A DNA stretch of 64,000 bases, taken from assembly GCA_030849065.1 (NCBI GenBank), contig JASAON010001656.1:172536-236535 (forward strand), written 5' to 3'. Both the position numbers and the translations under genes were made by a program. Positions 1-10,305 of this stretch are shown here, one piece after another. Source of the DNA: Jaenimonas drosophilae (lineage: Eukaryota > Euglenozoa > Kinetoplastea > Trypanosomatida > Trypanosomatidae). Below the pieces are notes generated by a model. That model was given only the letters and a program-made list of their open reading frames with translations. It had not been told where the DNA came from and made no database searches. The number at the start of each line of letters is the position of its first letter. Within the stretch, counting starts at the first letter, position 1.

Positions 1-1541
1 TCATCGGGGACGTAGCCGTGGATGTTGGCGCCGTAGTCTAGGAGATGCTGAATCATGTCAGAGGTGGGGAGCGATGAGAAAGACCACCACGTCCCAACCT
101 CCCCGCCACCAATGTAGTTGCGCACGGGCTCCTCACCGATGCCTACCCCAGTCGTGGACTCACGGCGGGCGGAGATCTTGGCGCTTGCTCGGCCACTGTT
201 CGCCGCGGCCTTGGACGCCTTGCTGCCAGCCCCCATCAAGGGAGGAAGGGGCATCAAGATGTAGTTGCGAAGGGCACAGTAGGGCAAGGCACAGAGCTTC
301 GCGGAGTCACTCACGCGCGGGCACTCCTTCGTCGCGTAGTCGGCGTTGCGGCCGGTGCCAAAGCGGATGAGTGAGATGAGGGCAGAATCACCGTAGGCGT
401 TCTCTGCCTCAATGGAGAGTCCGCGGCGGATGAGGTAGTCCAGGACAGAGGGCTGCGCAGCGGCGTAGTGCATGAGGGTGTAGCGCCCATCAGCAGAGAT
501 CTGAGACATGGAGTCCCCGGCGTCCAGCAGCTTCTCGACGAGTTGAACATCTCCATTGCTGCAAGCGCGAGCGAGAGCCGTCTGCGTTCCATTTACCAGC
601 CGACTGAAGTCGATGGAAGCACCGTAGAAGGTCAGGAGGCGGGCGGCGGTGATGTCCCCACGCTCGACCGCCAACTCCGCCGCCGTCATCTGCGACACGC
701 TACTCTTCGTGGAGAAGTCGGCGAACACCTCCTTCGTTTTCCCATCATCCTCAAGTCGCAGACGCAGATCGACGGAAGAAGTGGGGAGTGCGTTCAGCAC
801 AGGGAGGGAGCTGCGCGGCCCACGACCCTCCATCGCATCGGGAGACTTCTGGCGACTCTTGCGGCCGGCGGTGGACATGGATCGGCCGCTTTTTGGTCTG
901 CCGCCGGAGCGGGACCCGGCGGCGCTGGGAGGATCGGGAGCTACCAAGGGGACAATGCCGTACTCCACCTCACGCATGAGGCAGTGCGGCAACACACCGT
1001 TGCGCTCGACGCCAATTGCGTGGAGAATGAGAAGCAAGTGCGCGTGGTCTCCCAAGGCAACGACGTAGTGCAGGAGGGTTCCCTCATCATTCGGTACCGC
1101 TACAGAGCCCGCTGCATCGGGGGTTCCCATGGAGGCCTCTATCGCGCGAACGGAGGCCTGCGACACCTCCACAGCAGAAGCCCGACGGGAGTGAGGGCCA
1201 GCGCTGGGCACGCGCTCGTGCTCATTTGCCCCATCGCCCGGAGCGCGGTGTGCCGGACCCGGAAGAGCCATCAAATCGTCGACGCTGGCTCCACGCATCA
1301 TCAGTAGCCGCATCATGGCCATGGCATCTTCACCAAAGTTCCCCTGCAGGAGCAGTGCCGCCAACGGAGAGATGCGATCACCCTTGGAGAAGGGCGTTGC
1401 CTCACGTGCCTTGACGGGGTCCGCGCCCTTCTCGATAAGGGCCTCGACCTCCGCGCGGTCCAGACGCAGGCATGCGGCCATCAGCTGCTGGTTCCATGTG
1501 TTGTTGGGGTCTTCTACTTCCCTACGGCGCTTGGGGGCCAT
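1..1541 (-). CDS. Ankyrin-repeat protein, C-terminus beyond the left edge
   Basis: The frame is open from an ATG at 1541 to the window edge (about 513 codons) and has no stop, so the gene is partial. The protein starts MAPKRRREVEDPNNTWNQQ. It has ankyrin-type helix pairs: LMAACLRLDRAEVEALIEKG near residues 20-40, then TALARACSNGDVQLVEKLL and YTLMHYAAAQPSVLDYLIRRG around residues 325-370, and a further one, SDMIQHLLDYGANIHG, close to the edge. Between them lies a Ser/Arg/Gly-rich low-complexity stretch. Ankyrin repeats bind proteins; no catalytic domain is visible and the partner is unknown. A polypyrimidine tract with AG at 1605-1606 lies 63 nt upstream of the ATG, which supports this start. 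The ankyrin call is firm for the repeats; specific function cannot be given. Confidence 0.75.
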   Translation of the reverse strand, partial: MAPKRRREVEDPNNTWNQQLMAACLRLDRAEVEALIEKGADPVKAREATPFSKGDRISPLAALLLQGNFGEDAMAMMRLLMMRGASVDDLMALPGPAHRAPGDGANEHERVPSAGPHSRRASAVEVSQASVRAIEASMGTPDAAGSVAVPNDEGTLLHYVVALGDHAHLLLILHAIGVERNGVLPHCLMREVEYGIVPLVAPDPPSAAGSRSGGRPKSGRSMSTAGRKSRQKSPDAMEGRGPRSSLPVLNALPTSSVDLRLRLEDDGKTKEVFADFSTKSSVSQMTAAELAVERGDITAARLLTFYGASIDFSRLVNGTQTALARACSNGDVQLVEKLLDAGDSMSQISADGRYTLMHYAAAQPSVLDYLIRRGLSIEAENAYGDSALISLIRFGTGRNADYATKECPRVSDSAKLCALPYCALRNYILMPLPPLMGAGSKASKAAANSGRASAKISARRESTTGVGIGEEPVRNYIGGGEVGTWWSFSSLPTSDMIQHLLDYGANIHGYVPD

Positions 1542-1977
1542 GGTGTTCTAAGTATGCCCACCCCCGCGAAGTTGCGGGAAATGATATATGTAGCTAATGC
1601 TCTACTAAAAACAAAAGCAAGAACATCATCAGAAGCGGTGAGTATGATCATTGAGTGTTGCGTACGTCGTCAGGAGTACACCATCCAGAGAAAAAAAAAC
1701 ACAAGAGTGCAGCATGTCCATGTACATGCACGGCGCACCAAGTGTGGTTCACTTTTCGGGGACTGAATATGATATCAAAAAAACCGTGGATGGCTGCTTC
1801 ACAGGCTCCAGTCGTATTGTACTTGGCAACCACAATAGCTCCATTAAACACCCACGCGAACAGATGAATCACCTTCAGCATGACCACCAGACAGCCTGTG
1901 CCCTCAACGTGGACACCGCAGCGATCTATGCGAAAAACTTCTATGCGAACGAACCACCACCACCACCACCATGCACT
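1542..1977. other. Intergenic region, kinesin 3' UTR to ankyrin 5' UTR
   Basis: No convincing gene. It holds a (CCA)n run at about 1953-1971 directly after the kinesin stop, a short A-run near 1690 and the splice acceptor listed separately. Small frames on both strands here have no recognisable protein character. Confidence 0.6.
1605..1623 (-). promoter_or_regulatory. Trans-splice acceptor for the ankyrin gene
   Basis: On the minus strand a T-rich tract (TTCTTGCTTTTGTTTTTAG) ends in an AG about 63 nt before the ATG at 1541. This is the usual form of a kinetoplastid spliced-leader acceptor. A short hairpin (CCCGC pairing with GCGGG, plus positions 1563-1578) lies in the predicted 5' UTR. Confidence 0.55.
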
Positions 1978-4900
1978 CTACGATGGCTGCCACTGCTGAC
2001 GGAGGGACTCTCGTGCTCGGTAGAGCGCCGCCAGTTGCTCATCTGCGGCTGCATTGCCCGTGGAGCGGTGACTGGGGGCATATGGATTGCTGCCGGGTGA
2101 GGGTATTCCTGCTGAAGAGGATGGAACCAGTGGCGCTTGGGGAATGATTCCCGTCGTGGTGCTGGGGCCTGCGTCCACCTGTGGTAACTGCCGACTGCTG
2201 AGGGGCAGAGTAGGAGCGGAATCTCCCAGTGGCTGCAAATGAAAGGCGTTGGTGCTGCGCTTCGTCATGCCCAGAGGAGAAGAGTAGTTTTCACTGGTCG
2301 ATGGGTTCAGTGCAACAGGGGCCTGCAGGGGCTTCAAGCCAGTCGGAGAATTGACCCACGAGTTGTTGACGGGGCCAGCGAGGCTGCGTGGTTCCGTACT
2401 CTGGTGGGAGGACGAGTCCAGGCGTGTGTCGCCCCCTCGCAGACACGCAGGGCTGCTGGAGGGGGCCGAGGGTGTGGCGGTGGGAGCCGATGACGGCGGA
2501 AAGGCCGTGCCTCCATTGAGGGCGTAGCTAATGTCAGGAGCCGAAGCGACGCCACCGAGTGACGCCCTCAAATGGTTTGGGGGCATTTCCAAAGACCCAG
2601 CACGTGGTGGGGTTGGGTTCAGTACGTTTGGAGCTCCAGAAGAGGGGTTGGAGGAGTTGGCCACCATGTTGACCTGCTTCTGACGAATGGTGAGCCAGTC
2701 CTTGAAGTCTCGCAGCATCTGATCCTGGGCTCGTACCATGAAGGCTTTCATTCCCTCCACGTCCTCCTTCTTACCGCGCAGCGTCTGTGCCAGCTGACGG
2801 TACTTCTCCTTCTCTACATCCAGGCGATTAAGCTCCGACTGCTCTTCGGCATCGGGCTCCTCGACCCCTGCAACAGCCCGCTGAGCACGCAGCTGCTGGA
2901 TAGTCATCTTGATACGCTTGATGGCTTCGGAGCTTCCATTTAAATCTGGTACGAGGTTCTTGCACTCTTCACAACGCTGCCGCAGATCGGCCTTCGTCTT
3001 CTCCAGCTTCGCGTAGTTGTTGCAGGATCGCTTGAAGGTCTCAAAGGCGGCAGGCCGGTCATTCAGGATTTCCTGGTCGGTGAGCGCCGTGAGGTTGTAG
3101 GCATCTCGGAGATGCTGCTGCTTACCCTGCAGATATTCCTGTGCTGCGGTAGCTTCAGCCTCAGAGAGCTTTCCAGCGGCGTTTAGGCCCGCAACACGCT
3201 GCATGGCAGCTCCGGCGACAGCCGCCGCCTGCTGCTGCTGCTCCTGACACTGGACTTGTGCGGCTGGTCCTGCTACACTTCCGTTTGATGGTGACGAAGA
3301 AGGCTGCCACATCGCCTCCGGGTGAGACTGTTGACGTTGAGGAGTACGAGAGGGAGCCAGACCCGCCACCGCTGCTGCTGCGCGTAGATTCGCCACGAGA
3401 TTCCGGGCATCCAGCTTCAGGAGCTCATCTGCAAATAACAAGGGAGGCTGATCGCCATATGGCGCAAGCTGAGTCTCGGCATTGTAGTGCGCCCCATGTG
3501 ATTGCTGAACAACTTGCAACAGTGTATTCATCTCATTTTCCTTCTGCAGCAAGCTGACTTGAAGCGCATCAACCTGCTCGCGAAACGTCTCGAGCTCCTT
3601 CGCCTGTTCATCCGTCATCTGACGCACTGGCTGTTCGGGGCGGGACTTCAGCATTTCCTTCATGATATCAAAGGCATAGAAGATACGGGCAAGATCGCCC
3701 TCGAAGCCCTCAATACGGGCAGATGGGCTGGGATTCTCTACATAGGTTGTAACCATGGATCGGCACATCATTTGCTCATCATCGGTCAGCTCTCGGTTGG
3801 CACCTTTTCCCTCCCCTTCATAGAAGGCCAGTTGGTCCTTCAGCTGGGCTACCTCCGCCTTGAGCTTGCGGACGAGAAGTACCGGGTCAGTCTCCTCATT
3901 CACGTGGGCGTTCTGCCGAATGAGTGCCACTCGTTGAGCAAACTGGCAGGTGCTAAGGGTCTCGGGGAGCTGCCCCTTTGCCAGGTGGGCGGTGGCAAGC
4001 ATGGAAGTACGGCAGTTACCCCCCAGACTATCGCGAAGGACCATGGTCATGAAGGAGTTGCGAAAGGGGACATGTTGACGCTTACCATTTGCCTGCTCGC
4101 TCAGAGCCACAATGACATGCTCCAGATAGTGCAGCGAGAGGTTGATGTACTTGGCCTCCGTCAGTGTGTTTCCAGCAACACCGGTTTTACTGACGCGCTC
4201 ACTTCCGGCAAGATCAACGAAGTTTAGCTTCGATCGACGGACTACCGAGCTACCAATGGTGCGGGCCTCCAACGAAATGGTGAAGATGCAGTGCGAGCGA
4301 GAGCTAGTCTTGTTCATGGGAGTCTCGCAGTACAGGCGATTGGTATCACCAATAAACAGAAGGTGTAGAGCATCATTTAATGTGGGGGAGAGGTACTGTT
4401 CCAACCCTTTTAGTGTGATGTCTTCCGTTCCCTCATGCACCGTCACTTGAGGAAGATCCTCCAGTGACTTGGCGTCTTTGCCGCCGCAGAGTAGGTCCTG
4501 GCCCTTGTCATTATAGATTTGGAGGTATGAGAGCTTGACCATCCAGTGGGCCCCATCACGCCGGCGGGTCTCATCGTAAACCATCGCCAGTGCACGAGGA
4601 ATCATTCCCCGGTCATCATAGCTGTCCGTTCCTCCAGTGATGCTAAAGGTCTTACCACTTCCTGTTTGTCCATAGGCAAAGACGGTGCTGTTGTAGCCAT
4701 CCATCACCGACTGCACGCAGTCCTTGGCAACGGCGTTGAAGACCTCCTCCTGACTCGTTGAGGTATCAAAGACTCGGCGGAAGGCGAAGGAGGCAACCTC
4801 TGCTGTGTTGTTGACAACATCAGCCTCTCCTTTTCTGTCGTTGTGCAACCGAATTGTGGATCCATTGAAGTCATGCTCCACTTCATAATCACATGGCTGG

Positions 4901-4998
4901 TTGGCGGCGGGGTTAGCATCCCCGAGGAGGCTGCTGTGCTGGGCAGTTGCGGGAGGCCGAACGCGAAGGAAGATGCGAATACCACTCGACTTACCCAT
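1978..4998 (-). CDS. Kinesin-9 family motor protein (KIF6-like)
   Basis: A 1,006-residue protein with an N-terminal kinesin motor. P-loop GQTGSGKT is at residues 110-117, switch I NKTSSRSH at 229-236 and switch II DLAGSE at 262-267. The following INLSLHYLEHVIVAL and the neck VRKLKAEVAQLKDQLAFYEG are typical of the kinesin-9 family (KIF6/KIF9), closest to KIF6. Coiled-coil segments follow (about 450-500 and 620-760, including a Gln/Ala-rich run), then a Pro/Ser-rich disordered tail that ends RESLRQQWQPS. Kinesin-9 proteins are linked to motile flagella, and trypanosomes have two forms, KIF9A and KIF9B; this would fit the KIF9B/KIF6 type. The start is an ATG immediately before the motor beta-strand (GIRIFLRVRPP), so it is well placed. 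No catalytic residue looks lost. Confidence 0.93.
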   Translation of the reverse strand: MGKSSGIRIFLRVRPPATAQHSSLLGDANPAANQPCDYEVEHDFNGSTIRLHNDRKGEADVVNNTAEVASFAFRRVFDTSTSQEEVFNAVAKDCVQSVMDGYNSTVFAYGQTGSGKTFSITGGTDSYDDRGMIPRALAMVYDETRRRDGAHWMVKLSYLQIYNDKGQDLLCGGKDAKSLEDLPQVTVHEGTEDITLKGLEQYLSPTLNDALHLLFIGDTNRLYCETPMNKTSSRSHCIFTISLEARTIGSSVVRRSKLNFVDLAGSERVSKTGVAGNTLTEAKYINLSLHYLEHVIVALSEQANGKRQHVPFRNSFMTMVLRDSLGGNCRTSMLATAHLAKGQLPETLSTCQFAQRVALIRQNAHVNEETDPVLLVRKLKAEVAQLKDQLAFYEGEGKGANRELTDDEQMMCRSMVTTYVENPSPSARIEGFEGDLARIFYAFDIMKEMLKSRPEQPVRQMTDEQAKELETFREQVDALQVSLLQKENEMNTLLQVVQQSHGAHYNAETQLAPYGDQPPLLFADELLKLDARNLVANLRAAAAVAGLAPSRTPQRQQSHPEAMWQPSSSPSNGSVAGPAAQVQCQEQQQQAAAVAGAAMQRVAGLNAAGKLSEAEATAAQEYLQGKQQHLRDAYNLTALTDQEILNDRPAAFETFKRSCNNYAKLEKTKADLRQRCEECKNLVPDLNGSSEAIKRIKMTIQQLRAQRAVAGVEEPDAEEQSELNRLDVEKEKYRQLAQTLRGKKEDVEGMKAFMVRAQDQMLRDFKDWLTIRQKQVNMVANSSNPSSGAPNVLNPTPPRAGSLEMPPNHLRASLGGVASAPDISYALNGGTAFPPSSAPTATPSAPSSSPACLRGGDTRLDSSSHQSTEPRSLAGPVNNSWVNSPTGLKPLQAPVALNPSTSENYSSPLGMTKRSTNAFHLQPLGDSAPTLPLSSRQLPQVDAGPSTTTGIIPQAPLVPSSSAGIPSPGSNPYAPSHRSTGNAAADEQLAALYRARESLRQQWQPS

Positions 4999-5552
4999 TC
5001 TGGGAAGACCTATGATGCATCAAAGGTCTGTGGATGCACACACTAAATGATGAGATTCTGCACTACTATTCATAGATACAAGATGGGAACCAATGTGAAG
5101 GAAGCAAGTACTTCGTGGCGGCATCGTCCACTGACAATTGCCAGTTATCTCAGTCATGGATATGCGCGCAGAGTAGTTATGGCACGGAGTTTTGGGAATA
5201 GCAAGATTTGGGAGAAAATCTATCAACTGTGCTTGGAGCCAGTTATCAGCGAATCGGCCATCTAGCGCAGAATGTGCGCAAGGAGGTGCCACAACTCCAG
5301 ACCACATTTGCAGCCGCGCCAGTATGTGTACTCATCAGACATCAAGCGACAACATGTGACACGTAATCACTCCAAAAGAAACGTCAAGAAAAGTCAAATC
5401 CACCGCACTCCACCCGCAGTTATTGGTCACTCACGAAAGTGCGATGAGACGCGCAATAACAAAAAAAAACTCCACCTAACGATTCATTCACATCGATACC
5501 ACCGCTGAAAAGATGCCTGAAGCGCTCTACACACTAACATTTTTGGAGCTGC
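4999..5552. other. Intergenic region upstream of the kinesin gene
   Basis: No gene seen. It carries the 3' UTR of the sugar-transporter gene and the kinesin 5' region. A moderate pyrimidine-rich stretch occurs on the minus strand at about 5080-5110, but the acceptor AG is not clear. An A9 run is at about 5461-5469. The small frames here lack recognisable domains. Confidence 0.5.
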
Positions 5553-6668
5553 TTATGTGCGCATTTTAGCACCAATTCGATATTCACCAACCGAATACAA
5601 AACAGCACCAACCAGTGAAATATTGAGACCCAGAAAGTTGTACTCCGAGTACACGTAGTCGCTGAAAACTACGCCGATGTAGGACGTAAAGATGTTCTTC
5701 GCCACCCCAACCATGGAAGAGACAAGTGGTGAGTTGACCTTGGTACACAGCATCGATGCATAGTTGATCACGAAGCCCATCGCTCCAGAAAGAAACAAGA
5801 GAACTTGGAAGTAAGTGGAGCTCCAGTGTTCGAACTGATAGAGAACCTCTCTATCATTGACACCACCGAAGAGTATCAGTGGGATCAAGCACATGCAGCT
5901 GAATAGGCTATTGTAGAAGAGAATACCTTCAGAACGAAGCTGAACTAGTGTAACCCTAGGAGGGGTGTCCGCCACGATCTCCTCGGTGGATGCAGAGGCT
6001 TGGGGACGTTCGTTCGCCTTGTCCATCATTACGCGCAGCATGACACCCGTCAATGCAGTTAAGATGTTGTTGACCATGACAGCAAAGACCCCCCATGGCT
6101 TAAGAGTGAGGTCGCTGGCAGCACCAAGAAGGGCCCCGCCCATGACAATGGAGAGGGAAGCGAACACCATGATCGATGAGCGTTTCCCAAGCATCGTCAT
6201 CTGTAGGCCAAGTGTCATCAAAATCGATATACGCCGAATCATAACAAAGGTTGGCATACTGAGATCACGAGTGGCAGCCAATCCTGAGAGAATGTTGCCC
6301 ACAAAGAACAGCGGGAGGGGAAAGAGTGGTCCCGCAATAACCTCCAAGGGATTTTTGCACAAAGGAAAGCGTGGAATGGTGCGCAAGACATTCCTTTGCA
6401 CCAAGATCCAGACAACCGTGAAGATGCACTGCAAAAGTGCAAGTGACGCAAAGCAAACAAAGCGGTACTCCGTCAGAATGGCCTTCATGATCAGCATCGT
6501 AGCCGCGCTGCTCACACCAAGCATTACCGCAGCGGTGAACTTGAGAAGGGGACTTGCCTGATCTTCACTGACGTTGAGCCATTGCGAGGATGACGAGCCG
6601 TCAATCGGAGCGACTATTGTGGAGGATCCCGCCGATGGTGGGAGTTCGTGTCGCTCATTCTTCTCCAT
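5553..6668 (-). CDS. SLC35D-type nucleotide-sugar transporter
   Basis: A 371-residue multi-pass membrane protein of the drug/metabolite transporter superfamily, with about ten hydrophobic segments from residue 45 to the C-terminus. The block MPTFVMIRRISILMTL and the later LCTKVNSPLVSSMVGVAKN, followed by IFTSYIGVV and YNFLGLNISLVGAVLYS, match the pattern of SLC35D transporters (UDP-sugar and GDP-mannose carriers of the Golgi or ER). These exchange nucleotide sugars from cytosol for lumenal nucleoside monophosphate to feed glycosylation. The substrate cannot be told from sequence. The open frame extends five codons upstream to a GTG; I chose the ATG at 6668 (MEKNERHELPP). A polar, probably cytosolic loop rich in Ala, Ser and Glu separates the two halves. 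Confidence 0.85.
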   Translation of the reverse strand: MEKNERHELPPSAGSSTIVAPIDGSSSSQWLNVSEDQASPLLKFTAAVMLGVSSAATMLIMKAILTEYRFVCFASLALLQCIFTVVWILVQRNVLRTIPRFPLCKNPLEVIAGPLFPLPLFFVGNILSGLAATRDLSMPTFVMIRRISILMTLGLQMTMLGKRSSIMVFASLSIVMGGALLGAASDLTLKPWGVFAVMVNNILTALTGVMLRVMMDKANERPQASASTEEIVADTPPRVTLVQLRSEGILFYNSLFSCMCLIPLILFGGVNDREVLYQFEHWSSTYFQVLLFLSGAMGFVINYASMLCTKVNSPLVSSMVGVAKNIFTSYIGVVFSDYVYSEYNFLGLNISLVGAVLYSVGEYRIGAKMRT

Positions 6669-6957
6669 ACCACCAACACGCACACGGTGAACGATAGGTG
6701 TTGTGAATGTTTGGGCGTGGCAAAATGGTGCCTTGGAAGAGTAGTGTTCTTCGTGATTTCCAAAAGAAGCTATGATGGCTACTAACTACACAAGAAGATG
6801 TGGAGAAACGGGAAGTTGATGAAGTAACAGCAAGAACAAGTCGGCTCCATCAATGTAGCGATAGATATCACAATGGGCTGAAAACAGAGCAGGTGATAGC
6901 GTCCACCACAAACACAAGGGACGTAAGCACACACGCACTCTCGTGCGGTACCTCACA

Positions 6958-9900
6958 TCACTTTTGGGAAGGTGGACGGTGCAGTCGAGAAGCGGTGGCC
7001 TCATTCATGCCACGTGACTTTGAGACAGCGACCTTCGGACATCCAGCGAGGGGACGAAAATCAGTCAAGGCGTGGCACCCGCGAATGTCCAGCTGCGTCA
7101 ACGAACTGCAAAATGAGACTCCTGTGAGTGTGCGCACGCTACTGTACGCCAAATTAAGGAAGCGCAGTGCGTTAAGACGTGGAAGGGTGCCCAAATCCGT
7201 CATGCCAGAACAACGTGAGAGGTCAACCACTTCCAATGCGGTACACTTCCCAACCCACTTGAGATGATCCATGCACGTTCCTGCAGCAATCAGGCGGCGA
7301 AGTGCCGTCAGAGTGACAAGAGGGCGGAAGTCACGTAGCTGGAGACATTCAGACACATCCAGTTCCTCCAGCTGCAGGCAGAGAGCAAGGGTGTTGGCGT
7401 TGACGAGCCGGCATCCGCGAAGGGAGAGGGTTCGAAGCTGAGGCAGTTTTCCCAAACAGTCCCACGCACGTATTTCACGGCAAAAGGACAGATTCACATG
7501 CGTCACGGATTGACAAGACACAAGCCAGTCAACCCCGCCAATGAGCGTACGGCTAAGGTTGAGCGTGCTCAGTCCTGTCAGACGCCCAATCGCCGGCACC
7601 TCTGACAGCAGCGAGCATGAGGCAAGCTCAAGTGTTGTGATCGCCTCGGGCTGATCGGCACAGTCAATGATCCGTTCAAGAGCGGCGTTGCTGCACATCG
7701 TGCCAGACAGGTCGAGCACCTTTAGTGCAGGAAAGCAGGGTGTATTAGCCATACCAGCAGAAGATGCACGCTGCGGTAGCATCGAAGGGTCGACGTAGTA
7801 TCCCGTGTTGCGCAACGAGCACACCTCAAGCAGTGGTAGCAAGCTGAGGAATCGCTCCAGCACTCCACGAATAGCCCAAAGACGAGGGAATAGGTTGAGG
7901 GCCAGCACGAAGGGCCGTGTCTGTGGAGACATGTGACTGGTGTGAGCCACCCCATGAGAGGAGCTGGTACTTCCTATCTTCTTGTCCGACGTGTGAAGTG
8001 GATGAGTAGCAACTATCTCTGCTCTATTGCAGAGCCACTGGCAGAGATCGACCCGGCGAAGCGACCGGAAACGTCGCCGGGCCTCTTCCGCGGGACGGCG
8101 CAGCGCAACATCCTCCCCAACACCAAAGCCGGGGCCCATCGTGGGTGCATCCACCCGTGGAGAGGCCCGAATGATGTCACTCACCACCGAAGTGGAGGCA
8201 GAGTCGAGGGCCTCCTCTTTCACTTGGTCCCGTTGCCAGACGTAGGCTACCCAGTACATCCACAGCTCCGCCTCGGAGGCATCGGCCAGGGGTACCCGCC
8301 CCAGCTCCATCACAGGGCGACGGCGCGGAGCCACCACGGAGCCACGTCCTTCGCCAATTGCCACCAACGCCTCCGAAGCAGCCGCAGTCGGCTTGGTGGT
8401 CTTCAGCCCAGCCGGTGTTCCGGCGACGGCGACTGCCGACGCCGGTGATGGCGGGGGTGAAAGACCGTAGACCTCGCTGACTGGGCACACAAACACCACC
8501 GACGGCGCACCGCGTCCGCGGAAGGTTTCAATTGTTACGAAGCGGCGTGCCTCAACAACATCCATGATGGCACTCGCCACCTCCGCTGCCCCCCACGCAG
8601 GTCCTCCCGCCACACTCCGGCAACTTCCGATGCCCCACATGCTACCCATTGCACCAAATGCCTCAAGACGGCCATGAGCGTCCATACGTGATGAGCGAGG
8701 GGAGAAGGGGTCCACGTATCGTGAGATACCAAGACGTCCCGTCCTCGGAGTCACCGACGCACTGGGAATCGAGATGCTCCGCGTAGCCGCACACATTGCG
8801 GGGCTTCCACTGTGGCGCTGCACAAAGTGATCGAGCTGCGCTCTTGTTGAGAGGCTCGAGATGAGGTGAGGGTGCGCCCCCTCCGACTCCCCAACAAGCT
8901 TCTCTCTTGTCCCACAGTAGGTGTAGAACTGGAGCTCGTACATCTCCCGCTCCTTTCCCTCCCACATGGACAGCGCAATTCGGTTCTCCATCTCCACGCA
9001 CACCAGTTGCTCCCGCTGCGCATGATGACGCTCCTCTCTATGCTTCCAGAGGCTCAGCCATGCTGTGGTGGAGAGCGGAGCCGATGTACGAGGACGAGGG
9101 GTCGAAGACACCGGAGCAACACGCCGAGGAGCTGCCTTTGAAACTGTGGCCGTTGCCACGGAGGACGGACGTGGGGCAGACAAACGTGGAGCTACAGTGA
9201 CCGATGATGGCGCCGCTCGCTTTGGCAGGCGAAAGCCAAAGGCCTCCAGTGATCGCGGAGGAGTTGTCGGGGCTGTCGCGAAGAATGGCAATGTCCCGAG
9301 CTCCTCCATCGTCATGCGGGCGCACGGATCGAGAACCAACGTGTGGTGAAGGACCTCCAGCACGAGGGGGTCCTTCACACGCACCATTGCGGCTTGCGAA
9401 TAGCGGATGGAGAGCGACCCATCTACCAGCTTCGTTTCCTCAAATGGAGGAGATCCCACAATCACGGTGTAGAGCACGACCCCAAAGGACCACACATCAG
9501 CGGGGAAGCTGTAGCTTCGGTCCTCTGGGTTAAGTGTGTCATCTTGTACTGCCAACTTTGTCGCGGGTGAAGCGGAGCAGGCAAGCACCTCCGGCGCTCG
9601 GTAGTGAGTACTTCCGCAGAGCCGGTACGCCCGGGGAGGGCCGCCGGAGCTTTTGGAAGACCCGCATGACAGGCCGAAGTCACCCACTTTCAACGCGACG
9701 CGCGCATCCAAGAAGAGGTTCTCCGGTTTGAGATCACGATGAATAATGCGCTGACGGTGGAGATATACCATCGCTGAACGGCATTGTGCCATCATGTATT
9801 GCGCCTCACCTGTTGTGAGTGGGCGCACCTTGAGGAGGTCCTTGAGCGTGCCATTCGCGCACAACTCCATCAGCATCACATCGCTTGACTGGAGACGGAA

Positions 9901-10305
9901 GCTACGCTCAAACTTCACAATGTGCGGGTGTTGGAGGAGCCGGTGGGTGCGGATCTCCGCCCGCCGCGCCCGCTCTGACACCTCAGACCGCGTCGTGGGA
10001 GAGCGATCGAGGTACTTGAGGGCAAAAACCCCCGTTGACGTGGTGACCTCGTAGCAGCACGCATAAGCGCCTTTGCCGAGGACACGCCCACAGCGCAGCA
10101 CACGTACTCGCCGCTCCGAGGGATAGACCTCATATATCACTGCGCCAGATTTGAGGTGGGACAGGTCCGCTCCACCGACAGTGGAAGTTGAGATGCACGA
10201 AGGGGTGGCAGAGAAGGGCCTCAGGGATGACTTCTCTCCTAGTGGGGCAGCACTGGGATTTCGACGCCATGGAAGGGGCGGAACGCCTGCAGCCTGGCTT
10301 GACAT
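6958..10305 (-). CDS. Protein kinase fused to a C-terminal leucine-rich-repeat domain
   Basis: An 1,115-residue protein. Residues about 70-350 form a complete Ser/Thr kinase: glycine loop VLGKGAYACCYEV (75-87), catalytic lysine in FALKYLD (K97), HRDLKPEN from 189, DFG at 209-211 and APE at 237-239. The lobe resembles the polo/aurora-like part of the kinome, but no polo box is visible. A long Ala/Pro/Ser-rich linker follows. From about residue 795 there are at least eight leucine-rich repeats with periods such as ALKVLDLSG, LSTLNLSR, QLRTLSLRGC, LEELDVSEC and LRFLNLAYS. All kinase motifs are intact, so it should be active. The LRR part probably docks a substrate or scaffold. It starts at an ATG at 10305. 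I do not recognise an established family with this order of domains. Confidence 0.88.
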   Translation of the reverse strand: MSSQAAGVPPLPWRRNPSAAPLGEKSSLRPFSATPSCISTSTVGGADLSHLKSGAVIYEVYPSERRVRVLRCGRVLGKGAYACCYEVTTSTGVFALKYLDRSPTTRSEVSERARRAEIRTHRLLQHPHIVKFERSFRLQSSDVMLMELCANGTLKDLLKVRPLTTGEAQYMMAQCRSAMVYLHRQRIIHRDLKPENLFLDARVALKVGDFGLSCGSSKSSGGPPRAYRLCGSTHYRAPEVLACSASPATKLAVQDDTLNPEDRSYSFPADVWSFGVVLYTVIVGSPPFEETKLVDGSLSIRYSQAAMVRVKDPLVLEVLHHTLVLDPCARMTMEELGTLPFFATAPTTPPRSLEAFGFRLPKRAAPSSVTVAPRLSAPRPSSVATATVSKAAPRRVAPVSSTPRPRTSAPLSTTAWLSLWKHREERHHAQREQLVCVEMENRIALSMWEGKEREMYELQFYTYCGTREKLVGESEGAHPHLISSLSTRAQLDHFVQRHSGSPAMCAATRSISIPSASVTPRTGRLGISRYVDPFSPRSSRMDAHGRLEAFGAMGSMWGIGSCRSVAGGPAWGAAEVASAIMDVVEARRFVTIETFRGRGAPSVVFVCPVSEVYGLSPPPSPASAVAVAGTPAGLKTTKPTAAASEALVAIGEGRGSVVAPRRRPVMELGRVPLADASEAELWMYWVAYVWQRDQVKEEALDSASTSVVSDIIRASPRVDAPTMGPGFGVGEDVALRRPAEEARRRFRSLRRVDLCQWLCNRAEIVATHPLHTSDKKIGSTSSSHGVAHTSHMSPQTRPFVLALNLFPRLWAIRGVLERFLSLLPLLEVCSLRNTGYYVDPSMLPQRASSAGMANTPCFPALKVLDLSGTMCSNAALERIIDCADQPEAITTLELASCSLLSEVPAIGRLTGLSTLNLSRTLIGGVDWLVSCQSVTHVNLSFCREIRAWDCLGKLPQLRTLSLRGCRLVNANTLALCLQLEELDVSECLQLRDFRPLVTLTALRRLIAAGTCMDHLKWVGKCTALEVVDLSRCSGMTDLGTLPRLNALRFLNLAYSSVRTLTGVSFCSSLTQLDIRGCHALTDFRPLAGCPKVAVSKSRGMNEATASRLHRPPSQK

